Source of the DNA: Sclerurus mexicanus
Taxonomy: Eukaryota > Chordata > Aves > Passeriformes > Furnariidae
Assembly (NCBI GenBank): GCA_013396755.1
Contig: VWZF01002603.1
Span: forward strand, 131,912 to 195,911
Direction: 5' to 3'
DNA length: 64,000 nucleotides
Below, piece after piece: positions 44,701 to 60,005 of this stretch. Both the position numbers and the translations under genes were made by a program. Under the pieces are notes generated by a model. The model saw nothing but the letters and a program-made list of their open reading frames with translations, was not told the origin of the DNA and ran no database searches. The first letter of the stretch is position 1. Each line of letters opens with the position of its first letter.

Positions 44701-46648
44701 TTTGCTCTTTTCCTTAGTCTAGTCCTTTTTGTATTGTTCTGTTAAAGATCAATTCTGGGGTCTGTAATTTCTTTGGATGCTTTCTAAGATGTTAAGGTAA
44801 CCTATTCAAGTTTCGATTTTGCTCTTGCTTTGAGGCTTTAATTGGTACAAAACTTCTTTTGATGTGGCTGCTATATTTGACGGCATATGTTGTCATTCTC
44901 CTAGAGGTCTTTTTTTCTTTTACTGCCACCTTATTTTGGTCATCTTTTGTGCATGTTTCAATTTCTTTCACTAACCTTTAGCAGCTTTTATATTAATCTT
45001 TTTAAAATGTGCACTCCTTTATATAATTCTCTGCTGGTTTTTCGTCCAAACTTTCTTTTAAATTTCTTCTCCCCTTTTCTGTTTGTGTAGAAATCGGTTT
45101 GACTTTTAGCTTTTACCTTTTTGATGTATGTCATTTGTAGCCAGCATAAAGGTATTTAAATGGTCTTTTTTTATTTATTTTTATTTTGAAGTAGATTGAG
45201 AGTTCCCTTTTATTTCCTTATCCTGTTTTTTTGATTCTACTCATGTCATTAGCTTTGTGTGGCAGTGCTCAACTGATGTCAAAGGATGCAGAGAGATCTG
45301 TCTTCAGAGTCTATTAAAGGACAGGGTCTTCTTTTGTGTGTATATGTCTAATTCTCATGATCAATAGTTTAACTAGTCACTGCTTCAGCTGGCTTTGTCC
45401 TGTTGGATTTAGTGACAGAGCCTCACTTGCATCAATAATACTAATTCTGCTGCAGCACTTTACCACATAGTGTGTAAATATGTTATTGAACACTGTTTAT
45501 TTGATCTTTTGGGGGGTTTGTGCCCTTTGGTTGACTACTGCTTAGTAGTACATTTTTATACCTTAAGAAGGGTTGTCCCTGCCTGGGGAAGAAAACTGTT
45601 TATTTTCAAGCATTAACATCTATTGTTTATATGTTGCCTCTTTTTGGGGGACATGAAATACCCTTAACTTGCCAAGATGCATAAATACAGACTAATACCA
45701 AACAGTTCTTTTGGACATACTCATCTAAGCAGGGGAATTTTATTTCTTTAGGAATCTTGGCTATACCCAGCAAAAACACTAGGAGACTAAAACTGAAAAC
45801 AATTGTGTTGCTCTTTATGAGGTGTTGATTAGGGTGGCAGAAGTGAATAGATTTTGATTTTAATAATTTCCTTTCCCTGATGGCTTGCATACTGTAGCAA
45901 ACTCTGTCAAGAGCTGTTTATCCTGTTCTGTATAAATACTGCATTTGTCTACATTTATTTGCATTTTCAGATAATCTTCAAACCACAGTTGCTGAGTGGT
46001 ATTTAAACACCATTACTTCGGTCCTTCTACTTGAACGGCTGGGCATACATCACCATTTTCCTGGTTTATGCCTTTTTGTTAGTACCTATTAACCATGACT
46101 GGCTTGTCCCCTTTTCCTCTTCTCACTTTTGATGCGTTCCACCCCAGTATGTTGCCCTTCGTTGAGCATTTTTCTTCATTCTTTCATGTCTTTGTTTTAA
46201 CAAGCTCAGTCCTCAAGGACAGAAGTGCTCTCAACACCTTCTGCTTCCACCTAAAATTCTTGTCTAACACACAAGTCTACTTCCACTTTTGATGGCTTTA
46301 GGGAAGAGAAGTTGTGCAAGCTCTTGGGCTCCCAAAGAACAAACTGTAGAACTTTTAGCAGTGATGATAATAGTGCCTTAACCGTGGCATGAGATCATTG
46401 TCCAAAAGCTGTGCTTGTGACATGTCCCCATTCAATGTTTTTAGTAACCAAAGAAATATTTTGGGTTTCATGCCTATTCCATAGTAATGTTACTGGGACA
46501 TTAGAACCCTAATGCATCATATAGTTGTCCCAGATCACTAATGAATGGCTGGTTTTTGTTTTGTTTGGTCTTTATTTTGAATTCAGAAATATATAAACTA
46601 TATGAACAAAAAAGAATACATCCTGACATTTCTAAATATTTGTGAGTA

Positions 46649-46742
46649 ACCTGGACCAGTGGAAGGTGTCCCTGCCCATGGCAAGGGGATTGGAACAAGA
46701 GGAGCTTTAAGGTCTTTCCAACCCCAACCATTTAATGATTTT
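46649..46742 (+). mobile_element. CR1 3'-end scrap, sense orientation
   Basis: CCTGGACCAGTGGAAGGTGTCCCTGCCCATGGCA leads into GAGCTTTAAGGTCTTTCCAACCCCAACCATTTAATGATTTTA, the CR1 3' UTR and degenerate terminal repeat. About 95 bp. Confidence 0.9.
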
Positions 46743-49700
46743 ACCATTGGGTGAACTGAGTATTAGAAAATTACATATAATGAATTTTTGAGGAAAGATG
46801 CCAGTATAGGCTTTAATCCTGCCCTGTTTTAAAGACTTCTGGGCACATGCCTTTTGAGCACAGGTTCTAAAATGTTTCTATTTCCAGGTCAAATGAAAAA
46901 AATGGAGTTACAGGAATGGTGTGCTTTTATATATAAAACAATGTATCCACGACACGGTATTTAAACTGTTTGTTTGCAGCTTTGGCATATGTGTTTATTT
47001 GTATGTTTGGCAGGAATAGCACTTTTTTCTAAGGTTTTTTCACATTTCAGTAAGTGGATCGTTTTTGTACACTTGTTGCTAGTTAGACATGTTGGTGTCG
47101 CATTTTGGTTAGAATGTCTGTTGTTGGCTGCTTTTGAAGCATAGCTGTATTTCTAAAGGGAGAATTACATCTGTACTTTGACTTGAACAAATCTGATGTG
47201 ATATTTTATAACTTTGTCATCTGTATTAGACAGCTCTCATCGCATGCTTCCAGTTTTTGTTTCCTTTCGACAAGCTCTGTCTTCTGCTTGAATTTTTAAG
47301 AGGTTTAAAAATCACTGCAACATTAACATAGGATTGTACAGCTATGGAGCTGGCAGAAAGAATTTGAGTCAGATGTTGCTGCTGAATTTGTTCTCTTTTA
47401 GAAAAGCCGATAGAATAAATAGAGTAACAACTCTGTTCCTAGGGAGGTTTTCATTCTCAACAGTTGTTTGCCCTCCAACAATTATGTAATATATGTGCAT
47501 TTATCAAAATGGAGAAATGCACATTCACATGTGAGGAAGGACATTCACATTGTCACAGGGGTCTCTTACTAATATTGTGCTTAATGGGATTCCCTTCAGC
47601 TGGCTTGTGAGTGTTGTGCAGAAGATAGAACATAAAGTTTTGAAAGGGCTGGTGTTAATTATTCTAGTTTATCTCAGTCAGAAACCACACAATAAATGAA
47701 AATAGATTCCCTTTCTCTAGAAGCCTGTTCAATGTGGTTTTGAGTTCTTGCACTAGATGTCACTGCAGATACAAAAATCAGGCTCCTCTGCATGCTTAAT
47801 TCAGGTTTAATTCAGATATTTTAAGGAAAAATGATTTGCAGTATCTTGGATTTCATTGCTGTTCGCATCCACTAAAGTAAGTTTATGAGAATGCCAAAAC
47901 ATTGGTTTAAGAGCAAGTCCTGAAGAAAACCTGAGTAACTGTTTTGACAGAAATGCTTCTGAACAACAATTCACAAGTGGGATGCACACTGAAATGATTG
48001 TGTGCATTCAGAATTGTTGCAATTATTTGTCAGTATATTTTTAAACTCTCTTTTTCAAATGACAGTGTATCTAGAATATTTGACAATTTTAGCTAAAGCA
48101 TTTAAAACGCATTTATTTTCTTAACTTTGTTGTAGCTTTGACATTTTAGGGATATAAAAGAACAGTTTCTGAAAGAGGCAGTATCTTTTATTTGAGCAGG
48201 TAATATAGATGAGAAAGCAAAAAGGCTTCTGGACATAGAGCTCTTTAACCAGGCCACTTCTGCTATTTGCTTTCATTTTCAATGGATCTTGCAGTTGAAA
48301 AGCCAGTGGCAATGATATGCAGCTTCTATTTATAACTGTTTCTTTTAACATTTTTCTCTTGATTAATCACTTCTGTAGATTTATAATTGAGTTTCAGTAC
48401 ATTAAAATTTAATAAGTTTGCTGGGTTTTTTCCATCTTTTTTTGAGAAAGCTGTCTCATAACAAGGGAGTGTTTATCGTTCTCAATCCTGGTACAGTATT
48501 CACTCACTGCTTCTGCCTCCTGAGCCATGACAAGTAATATCAGGTTTAACTCTCAGTTTTATTAGGGTTTGTTTCCTTATACCTGGCCTTGTGCATTATG
48601 TATTTATTTCCCAAGTGTAGCAGGTACTGGCAGTGCTTGTAGTTTATAACATCATCCGTTCTGGTCAGAGGATTTCTCCTTTGAAAATTGAGCTTGGACA
48701 GAGATCATCCAAACATAATTTGCTTTCCTTTAAATAGACATTGCTTTTTCATACTATATCACTGAACAGATGTCATTATTAAGTGATGATTATTGTTTCC
48801 TTGAATATCCCCCTTGCTTTAGCCTGGTAAGTATGCCTAGATCAGTGCAAACTGAGAAAAAAATCCCCACAATTTTCTATAAAAGCAAACAGATTGAAAC
48901 TTCTTAAGGGGTTATATGATTGTCCTGAGATACAAATTGTTTTTTTTTTTTCGGAGGAGCAGCTCTCACTGCTCTTCACTCACCAGTGATTTTTTTTTCA
49001 GTGCTTTGTATGCTCTCAGCCTTGGCTTGCTGTTGTCAGAGGACCAATAAAACTACTAAATTGGGAACTGGTGCTACTGATCTACTGTAGCTCTTTTCCT
49101 AATAGAAACAGTATTGAAAGGGTCCCAGCCACCTGGGGAATGCTGAGTGCAGCAGTCAAAAGTAGATTTCAAAAGAAATAGTTGTCTGCTTTCAAGTCTT
49201 TCTGCCACCTGTGTTCACCTGATTAAGAAACCTCCTTTTTCTCCTGCAGACACTACAGCTGCTTGTGATGCCTCTGTGGTGGACTGACCACTTTTAACTT
49301 TCAGTTTCTGTAGAAAGTTGTGATCAAAAGATGCCTAATGCTGCTGATTGTTTTTTATTTCAGTTTTAAACCATTTTTCCCACTTGAAACCACCTGGACC
49401 ATCAAAGAAACACAGTTGGGGCTGCCATTTCTGAGCTCACCAACCACAGATACTGCCAAGGGTTGAATAGTTTGGTTGATCCAGGCTCTCCAGTGTCTAG
49501 GAATAACCATACTCCCAAGTATTTCACTGCCATTCTCCTTACAACTGGGGCCCTGCATTTGCAGACTGTCCAGGCCATGCTTAGCTTTAATCCATCCCTA
49601 GGGCTTGTAGGCAGTTTTCAAATAAGAGGGAGTCAGACAGAGTGAGTTGCTTTTGAAATCCTTTCTACAGCTCAGATGCCACTCGTTCAACAATTCCTCC

Positions 49701-52700
49701 TGGGCATTTAGTCTGCTTTTCTATTAATTTTCTTGTGGCAGGAAGGGGATCTAAATTGAAAGCAGTGGAAGCTCCTGATTTAACCTGTAGAAAAACGGAA
49801 GAAAAAAAAAAGAAATATACCCTGAAAACTATTTCTTCTAAAGGAGAAGTAGTGAGAGACAAAGTGTCATTTTCTCTTTGGACTTGGCTATGGGAAGGCA
49901 AAAAAACTTTCCACCTTCAACAGTTTAGACTAATTTGGGTTTTATCTCGTGTTCCTCACAAAGGAGCTGTTTCTAATGACAATGTGCATTGGATATGAAA
50001 TACCAGAACCATTTTATTCTGCTGGTGTTTTTAGCAGTGTGTTTAAGAGTTTATTACTGCCTGATTCTGATAGCTTTGAGAGAGCACGGTACTGTTGTGC
50101 GGCTGACTTCATGTCTTAATTGGCAACTGAGCACAGCCTTCATTCATACAGCCACACTGCTGTAGCGGCACAGCTGGAGCAACGAGCTTGTTCCTTGTGC
50201 TTCCCAGCTACAGGGATGATACTTTTGATGAAATCCACTAAGAGGTGTCTTAAACACAGATGGCAGCACAAATCTGTGGCTGTTGCAACCAGGCTGTATT
50301 CCTGAACAAAGAAAAGGGCAGGTGTAGTTGCTGACTGCCATGTGTCAGATTCAGTCGCTGTGAGGGACAAGAATGTGCCAGTCAACAAGCCCGTGCATCT
50401 TCTGCAAAAGTCTTGCTAGTCTTGAAGTCTGTTTTTTCTCCTTAGTGTTGTTGCTTCCTGGTATGCACAGCCCTACTCCTTCCTTCCATTTCTTTCAATA
50501 GCATGAGTTACATATTGGCCCTGAGGAAGAGACTCGTAGATTTAAAGTAATCTATTATTTTAGATTCACCTCTACAGAAGTAGAGATGAATTGCTAGATA
50601 AATAATAAACAGAACTCTAGGTAAGTGAAAGGCTTCTTAATTCTCCCATCCCCCAAGAAACACACAAAACCCAAAATAGCTTTTAAAATGAATAAATGTA
50701 TTAGCTATGAGACCAGGGTTTTTTTCCCTCTACAATTCCTTGACTCATTCATCATCCAGCTTTAGCAACGAATGAGGTAGGAGTCCTGTAGATAATAGTC
50801 CACTGCTTTCTCTTGATTCATTCCCAGAGTACAGTCTGAGGAATGAATTATTCACAGGTCCTGTAGAAAATATGTGATCATGTAATTAAAGACTGTTTTG
50901 TAATGAATATGGAAGAAGAGGATGAATGAAAATAGCCTATTTCTTTGTTTTCCAGCCAGGCCCTTTCCCATTTTAGATATCAGCGGCTGTCTCTTAGCTG
51001 GAAGGTATAGAATTTCCTGCTAGGAGCCATCAGTAATGGCAAGAAAAGTCTTGTTCTCTACCCTACATGTCAGTGTTGCTATATGGAGACTTATTTGCCC
51101 CTAAAGACTGATGTATGCTCTGTGTGTTCGCACATAGGAAACTGTGAGCAGGTGAAGCCTCCTCCAAATGAGGCATAGCAAAATGCTCTATGCACCTCAC
51201 TTTTTGAAACAGAAGAGTTTTCTCTTAAACCCAAGCTAGTGGGGACAGAAACCAGCCTGCAGCAGATGTTCCAGCCTGGAAAATGGTAGCTTTGATGGTT
51301 TAAGTTTTATAAGCCACTGGAAAATAGGATTTTACAGGCCAGTGTCCAGGAAGCCAAATAGGCACCTCTGCTTACAATTAGCCAAATCCTGCAGTTCTAT
51401 TCAGGGGATTTTTCTCAGATGTCAGAAGTAGTTCTGTCCATACAAAGTCTGAAGTGTCACGGAGCAGTCATTTCAACTTGTTAAGTTTGTCCTTGTAATT
51501 CCAGGAATGAAGGCCAAATTTCCTGAAAAATCACTTTGAATCTGCCAAGGCTTCTGATGGAAACCCTTGTAGCACATTAAGGATAGTGGTGCTTTGGGGT
51601 GCCACCACAATAACAGGGTTTGTGTGTGTTAATAGCCAGCTGCATGTCAGCAGTGAGAGTGTGGCAATCAGTTCTGAGGGGGAAAGAGAAACAGTGAAAA
51701 ATGGAAAAGCTGAGCTGACCTTATGAAACTAAGAACTGCTCCTGTAATTCCCTTATTCTTTAAAGGAATAGCATCATTAATTTTCCATCATTTTAGCTTC
51801 CCTATCTTAGCAGTTACTCATTTAAGCAGTTCTACCTTCTGCATCTGCCTTTTTAATTGACATTCATTGCAGAGAGCTATTGATGCCTGTGTGGGCTGTT
51901 GCAGGAGCACCTGCACCTTCACAGTGAGCTGCTCACAACAAAACTACAGTTTTGTGATCTTGGTTGTTGCAGACTCTTTAATGGCTTTTCTTGATTGATG
52001 AAGGTGCTGTGATCTAATGCTCTGGGAGACAGGGGAAAATCTGATTAGGAAGTTTCTTCAGTTGTGATTTTCTTTGTGGTTTTGGGTAGTATAAGTTTCT
52101 TCTCAGAAGACTGAAGTGTCTTAATTCTACTAAATTTTTTGTTTTAATTGCACTGAAACCAGTACAGCCAGCAGGATGGAATTAATTCTTTCTTCCATTA
52201 ACTCGAAGGAGAAGAAATAGTAGGAATTTGCGCCTTATCTAACATCTGTATGCACGAGGGAATCAATATCCCCTTTCATAATTGATGATTATATAAATAA
52301 TTAATTCATTGCCTATAAAGGAAGAGCATATTTTTAATTTTCTAAAGCATTTTATTGAAGTCCCAGTATAGTCCCAAATGTACCTTTGGCATGTGCACAG
52401 ATTATAAGGAATGCAGCTCCTCACTGATGATGTGTTCCATATTTCCTTCTCTCTTTGAGTTGCTTCCCGAAGAGCACCTGCTACTCTTGTGGCTAGTGAT
52501 TCCAAATTTATTTTGTGTTTTCAGAAACCATACCTCTGTCAAGCTGAGATAAAACATGGGCTAGGAATTTGATATTGTATATGCAGCTTTATAAGTAACA
52601 AAGAAAGCTTTTTAAACAGACACCCACTAAGAAGAGGAGCAGCCTCTCTGATACAATACAGAGCAATACAGCTTTTCCTACTCTAATGTGTAAGCTGTCA

Positions 52701-54584
52701 CTTTAATGGGATTCTCAAATATTTCAAAGTTGTTTTCTTGGAACAGAGTATTTTTTATTTCTTTTTACCCTGGAATTGTCTTGTCAATCACAATTAGACA
52801 CAATGGAATTTCTTTCAGCTGAAGATCTCTTCGTGATAAGTATTTGTAAGGCAGCCAGCCTGCAGGTCAGGAAGAGTGTTCATGTAACCAGTTCCCATTT
52901 GAAACATGGCAAACTAAACACCTCAGCTTTGCTTCTTCCCTCACCTTTTAAGGAACTATTACCAGTAAGCCCAAAACAGATTTCACAATCTTTTGAAATC
53001 TTTTTTTATGCCTCTCCTACCTCTTGTTCCTCTCATCCATACAGTCAATGTTTTCTCGTGTTTGGCAGTGGAAGTTCCTTGTTCCTCTTTTAGTTCTTTG
53101 AGTAATAGCATGCATGGAGAAATCTTTTTCCATTCTAAACCTTTGTGTCAATAACTTTCCTAATGCTGGCACTTTAATGTTTCTTGACATCCATTTCCTG
53201 TATTTTCTAATACTGGAAGGTTGACTGTGTATATGCTAGTTGTCTGGAAAACTTGATGAAGTGTCTGTCTGTCTTCCAGGAGGCAACGCAGCATTCAAAA
53301 GTAAGGGGAGAATCTGTTCCATCTCTTCAGCCCATCAGTGCAAGTGTGAAAAGCTCTGAACATATCTGCGTTGTTTCCAAATCATTTTTCTGACACTGTT
53401 GTAGGTTTTTCCAGTTGGTCCATAGCAAGACTGCTTTATTATGCAGAATGTTTTTGTCTGGTACATTTATATTTTCCTCTCTGAGTATGAATATGTTCCT
53501 GAGACATAGTATAGAGAATACGGAGTCCTGACAATCTAATGTAACTTAATATCCTTCTTTTTCCACTACAGTCTTCCCAGAAGGAAATAAAATCTTGTCA
53601 GCAGTGATTGACTCATCCAATAAGAGTCTTGTTAAAGAGAGTGCAGGTTCAGTTTTCTGTTTGACTTGTTGCAGGGTAATGTGCTAGTGTTTCAAGTTAT
53701 CCCTATTTTAGCTACTGAAGTATCAGTTAGTGCTTGAAGGTATTTTAGGTGCCTAATTCCCATTTGTTTTGAGGTGGACTTGGCTGTATGAACACCTTAA
53801 AAACACCGGGTTTAAACAGAATTCTTGGATTTTTTTCTTTTCCCCAGAACAATTTCCTTCTGTGTAAAAGAAGTCTCATTGTTTTGCAGGAACTTTGTCA
53901 GCAAAAGGCTTGAGATTTCAGGCAGCTTCTGACCTAGTTATAGTTCATCCATGAATATCAGCATTTCTACATCTGGAGTTTTTACCCTTATGTAAATACA
54001 GAAGACATCATTAAGACTAATTAATCCACAACAGACCAGTCAAGAACTTATTTGTCTTCAAAATGTCGATTTCTGTGGAGGTTTTTGTTAAATATTCATA
54101 TTTAATTTCTTTTAAAAGGCTGATTTGCAGGATCAGGGCAAACTGTTGCTGAAGGATTTGCTCTGAATATGTTTCATTCAGTTCTTGGATTTTCTGTATG
54201 GAACATTTCTGTTAAAAAGTATCTTTCTGCACGAGCACTTCTCCAAACCTTTGATTGTCAAAGGTTGCAAGTTTATTTTTGTATTTTCAACTGTTTTTCG
54301 TTGCCCCTTGTGTCCTCATTTAGTTGATGTGTTCACAGAGCATAGGGAAACTAATCTGAGATGGGTTAGATTTCAAAACATAAAGAACAGCTTTTCAGCT
54401 CTCTAGAAATCCCCAGGTCCTCAGAGCTTTGATTATCTGAAGAAACAGTTTGATGCTATCAGGAGTAAAATTGCTTTATTACCTGCCCTTAGGAGGTTCT
54501 TACCATCCTCCTTCATTTGCATTCCCAGGCTTAGCCTGCAGTATCTGAGTTGTCCTTGCAATGGCATGGTCAGCAGGAGTGTTT

Positions 54585-54705
54585 GACAAGGTGGTGGATG
54601 GGGCTCTGAGCAACCCAGTCTAGTTGAAGATGTCCCTGCTCACTGCAGGAGGGTTGGACCCTCTGAGGGTCTCTTTCAACCCAAACCCTTCTATGATTCT
54701 ACAGT
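54585..54705 (+). mobile_element. CR1 3'-end scrap, sense orientation
   Basis: GTGGTGGATGGGGCTCTGAGCAACC, GATGTCCCTGCTCACTGCAGGAGGGTTGGACC and the end TTTCAACCCAAACCCTTCTATGATTCTAC are the CR1 3' terminal region. About 120 bp. It is better preserved at the 3' tail than the other copies. Confidence 0.92.
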
Positions 54706-57700
54706 AGTAGGCCAGGAAAGGTCTTGGCATGACTCAAGAAAAAAACGTATCTGAATCATTGGAAAAGCCATGACTTGTCTCTCCTGGTCCTTTTCAGTTG
54801 AATGTGGAGATGCTTCTTTTCAAGAATAATTTCCAGTCATGGGAAACAATTCAAAATACTATATTGTTCCACTCATCATGTGAAGCTTTATTGCTCTAAG
54901 GAACAAAATCAGCTGTCCAGAAACTTTTTAAAAAAAATAAATCAGGATACCTGATTGTATGTTATGTTTTGTATGTAGGAATAGCATGTCCTTAGTTGTT
55001 TGGGGTTTTTTGTTTGTTTGCTTGGTTTTGCAGTGGGATCCACCTGTCATTTGTGCTTCTGCAGCGTCTGTGGTGACAGGTTTTCAATGAGAACTTAGCA
55101 AAACAGAGTTCTGAATATTGATATGGCAATTGTTCTGCAATTTTCGTTTATTTACTAATTATGTGCTGCAGGGACAAAACTCTGAATTTTGGGAAAAACA
55201 GCAGATCCTATACTAAGGCAGACTGATTATCACATAATTATCTGTGTGAAAGAAGAGAAACATACAGTTTCAGTTTTTTGATGTTCATTTGAGTTGTTAA
55301 TTGGCCCCAATAGGAAAGCGCAGATCCGTTTGTCTTTTAGGTTACATTTACCAACTTACTTAATGTTGGCGAGGAAAGCTTTTTCCATGGAGAAATGCAA
55401 CTGATAATGTGGCAAGTATAAAGTCATGCTTTTGGGCAGCTGAAATGTAGATGTTGAAAATGCCCAGGTGATTTGGAGTAATCCCCCTGCCACTTGCCTC
55501 TGTTTACACAGTCTTTAATTACGTGAGCGCATCGTTGTCTCTCATTATTTCTTTCCCTGGTTTCAGTCAAGGGAGAGAGGGCTGTAAAATCCAGCAGAGC
55601 TGTGAGATGTGCAGGGAAGGAGGCCACGGTCTGATTGACCTTGATGGGTTTCAGACTTAGGGTCATATATAGGGAGCATAACAGGAAGGCAAAGGAGGAT
55701 TTTAAGGTTAAAGATTCTATTAACCCAGGGAAATTGTATCTTACTGCATCCCTAACCCAGGGAAATTCGAGAGGGTTTCCTCCCAAGGAATTTTCTTTGG
55801 CCATTTTCCTTTAAAGTTGCCCGTCTCTTAAGACCTAAATTGATTAGCTGAATTTAAGACACTCATTAGTACTCTTAATTGAAATATGCCTGGGAGAGAA
55901 TTTGGTTATATTTGGTTTTATGCTTAAATCTCTGTAGTTTTGTCCAAGGATAAGCTGCTTTAGATAGGAAATCTAAAAGTTTTCTCTATTAAAATAACTT
56001 ATTTAAAAGTTTAATGCCATAGATTGCTTTTGGTGAAGCAATATTAAAGTTTGTCCTGATCTCAACAAGTAGCTTTTGTTTACTTGTGATCTTTCTGGTC
56101 TTAATACACCTGTCAACTGGTTTTCATTAAGAAAGGACATATTGTACATGTTAAATTCAAGGTTACTTCAATGTCACATTTTTCTTGTTGGCAATGTTTT
56201 TAGAAGAGATTTTTAACGTGCTCCTGACAGTTTATAATAATGAAGCATTTAAATGAACATTTCAAACACCTAGTCTGCTTTTTGTTCAAATGGTTAGATT
56301 TAGACCCATTATGAGGTCGTATTTAATTTCTGAAAACGTGAAACTTAGTGTCTTGGATGCCTCAAAGGCTTAGGATTGAAAGAGTGAATTTGCCCTCCAT
56401 CTGTTATGGTTGGTGATATTCACTTGCCGGTCATTATAAGCCACTGAAAAGTGCTTTATTTTACTCCATATCAGGGCATTAATCCTTTATTTTGAGGTAG
56501 TTTACACAGTGGGATGAATTCCTTCCAGTAGCTCTCTAATTTTGAGGTGCAGTAGTACCTGTCGGGAGTTGCTGAGAATTCAGGTGAGAGGCAAGGCTAC
56601 ACAGCATTTGCACACTCGTGTTTTCAAGTCTCAGTGAAGTTATAAAAATAACATCAAGCTTTGTCACTAGAAAAACCTGCCTCGTTTTAAGTGGTATGTA
56701 AATAAAAAAAAATGCCATTCCTCCTTTGGAGAACATGACATTCTCTTTTATAATTTTGTATTAGCTGGCAAAAAGTAGCTCCCTGGAGGTTTTTCAGAGA
56801 ATGCAAAAAAGGTGACAGCAATCCAAGTTAAGGTTCAGATCAATCAGCAAAATGCAAAGGTCAGTGATTACTTCTTATGCTTTGGGTAGATTGCTTTGTA
56901 TTTTCCCCCTAAAGATGCCACAGGTTTGTATCTTCAAAGGAAGTGTTATTATTGCCACTGTTAGCAGTTGGCAAAGCTGTGCCGGTTTCCTTTCATTGAC
57001 TAAATGGGCCATAAATTTTAAAAATACTCAAATGTGGCAAATCTGCCAAGAATGCCATAATGTACTGTAGTCCAGATTACACAGCACAGTGCAGGGGATT
57101 CCTCCCTTTGGAATTTTCCCATGGAATTTTTGTTGAATGTACCAAAAAAAAAGGTGATGGGAACTTCACCCTTAAATCAGTGTTAGGGATATCTCTCTTG
57201 GCAATGAAATATGATTTAAGTATTCTTGTTTTTTAGTAGACATGATAATTCTTTTGACTTTGGTATTAGGGACTGAAGCCCAGATTGTATATTTTTCTCA
57301 GTATAGGTTGCTTTTATTTAATTAATTTTTAAAGGACACTTCCCTCTGATTCAAATGGTACCTGCTTTCTGTGACTTTATTTGGGCATTTATACTCTTGT
57401 CATCTTGCCGTTTCCCCTTATTTTGTGTTTATCCTTTTTTTTTACCTGCTTTTTTAATGGGTGCTGTGATCTTGTTTGGCATCTATACATGTGGTTAATT
57501 ATTGTTTCTAATTAAAATTGAGGTCCTTCTATTACGATTACAGCTGAAGCATTTGGCATCCCCTTATGTTGTTCTTTAAAGCAGTTTAGTTCCTCTGTTG
57601 GGCTATTGCAGGTTACAATGACTTGTTCATTTTTATTTCATTGTTAAAATGGTGAAATAAACTTCAGTGATTAAAGGACATGGGTATTTCCTGTGTCTCC

Positions 57701-59983
57701 TCCTGGCTTTGAGACATTGTACTGTAAGTGCTGCAATTTAGAGAATTTAAAGAATTCAAGTCAATTGAGAGTATACTATGTATATTTATATAGTTTATAT
57801 ATATATATATTTCTTTGTGAGTACGTATCTTGTATACTGTTAATGATAGAATTTGAGTTTATTTTTAGATCTTTTTATATCACTGGAGTCTTTAAGGGAA
57901 GATGTGTATAGTTGCTAAGAAAAGTTCCGTTTCCCCAGCTGAGTTTACGTGCTTTACAAAAGAATAATATCAACAATCCTGGTCATTTTATGACGTACAA
58001 CCAGCTGCTAATGCCATTTGTGCCAGCTTAAAGCACCAATTATTTTATGCTTTGGGTACACAAAATCAAACTGATAGTTTTTAAAGGGCACCTTATCCTG
58101 TCTTTTTGTAGCATCCTCAAATGTTTGCCTCAAGATCAAATGGAATATATTTTCTGTGATTTCTGACCTTTTAATAGTCCTTTAATTTGCATTAAAAACG
58201 TTACATAAGTGACAACTTGTATTTGCTGTCACTGACCTGGTAAAAGCTTGCATGTTATTTCTGGGGAAGAAGGTAAGGTGATTATACCTTCATCAGTTAC
58301 CAGAAAAGTCATTATAAACTCCATTCTCAAAATAAACTGAATGAAAAATAGTCTGCTAAAATATTACCTAGTGGAACTAAGCATTTAAAGCTAAATGTAA
58401 ATGTTAAATTCAGAACTGTTCTTCTGACCTACGATTGTTATGCTGAAGTAAATTGGGGAGGGACTCAAAACCTTGACTGATGCTGCCTTTTGAATGGCTT
58501 ATATTTGCTGGACTAGTGAGGAAGCTTTAATTTTTAAGAATGCTTAAGACTTCTTTAAAAGGGTATATTCATTTCTCTGCGTGTCTTTCAAAATCATAGT
58601 CCTAACTGCTGTCTTCCCTGTATGTCTCTTGGATTTTAAAGAGCTATTTCCTATTCAATTAATATTTATCATGTTGTTTTATAGTCTGTGGTTGCTTCTC
58701 AAGCCAGCTGATCCTGGTGGATGTCGGTGGAGCATTTGAGCCTGGGACACAGAGTAAACTATTTCCTTATTTAGGTAGTGTGGAGAGTAGAATTTCAATA
58801 CAATAAAAATGCTTATACAGAGGCTGTGATGGAAGCAGTGATACTGGAAGAGGAGGGAAGTTTATGGTAGTGCATTTTTTTGAGAGGTGGTCTTGGAGCC
58901 CCTTTTTTTGGCTTAATCATGTTTAATCATTTCTTTAGATGTGTTCACTGGTGAAGTTTGCTGATAGTAAAGCTAATTTGTCAGCAGACATCTCACAGAG
59001 CATGGGGTTGACTCTAAGGATCAGGGAATAACAGAAGGCTGATTGATGGTAAATAGTTTGCAGTGCACAAGCATCACGACTAGCAAGGACTTAGCACACT
59101 GTGGAAGAGGGGGAGGATGGTGTGAGACTTCATTGTCACGAGATAGTGTGCCCCCATGAATTTGGAAGGGTCAGATAGAAGATCTGTGCAGTGAGTGGTA
59201 AAGAGGGATGCACATGTTTTGTAGGGCTTACTGGCAACTTTACTAAATTTTGACTCTGCTCACCTCTTAATACTGTGAGTGCAGCTTCAATAGTTGGCTG
59301 TCATCTCTATAAATATAATAATTAGCATGCAATGCGGTTGAAAATTGAGAGGAGTAGTCAATCTGTTTGTGTAGCGCTTTCAGAAGAATTACATCCAGAA
59401 CTATTCAGATAATTTATGTAAATAGAAACAGAGGTCTGTCTGCAGTGTATTCCTCTTATATCTTGCTATTTTTAATCTGTTCAAAACCTCACCATCGGAA
59501 TGATGGGAATAAGCTCCATGGAGGTGAGAGAGGGTTTATTCAGCAGTACTCAATTTTGGAATATAAAACAGAGCAAGGGGATGGCAATCCCTCCACAGAA
59601 AACTTCCCATGCTTTCTGTGCCTGTGGTTTTTGGAACTTGGGAACCCCAGGCGGTGGGTACCCTGTGCCTGTGTCCAGAAGCACCTCTTTTCCTTTTTTC
59701 ACCATTTCTCCAGTTCATTTCTTGCAGCCATGTGAATGATTGGTGTCCACAGTGTCCTTCAGTTTAACAAGATGTTGCTTTTTGGTTTTAAACTCTTTTT
59801 TTTCTTTTCTACTCCCTTGTATAGAAGCAGAAGGTGAGCACTGCCTGTTTGGGAATTCCCCCACTTGGGTTTCGTACACATTAATCATGGCCCTGCCCTG
59901 CACTTATGCCTCATTTTCTCTTTTTTTGGAAGGCTTGGCTCTGGGAAAACAAGCAGTGTAGCCTTCTCCGAGCACACGTGCAT

Positions 59984-60005
59984 GAACTGGGTTTGAACTG
60001 GGTTT
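59984..60005 (+). repeat. Tandem 11-nt repeat
   Basis: GAACTGGGTTT occurs twice in direct succession in intron 12. Confidence 0.85.
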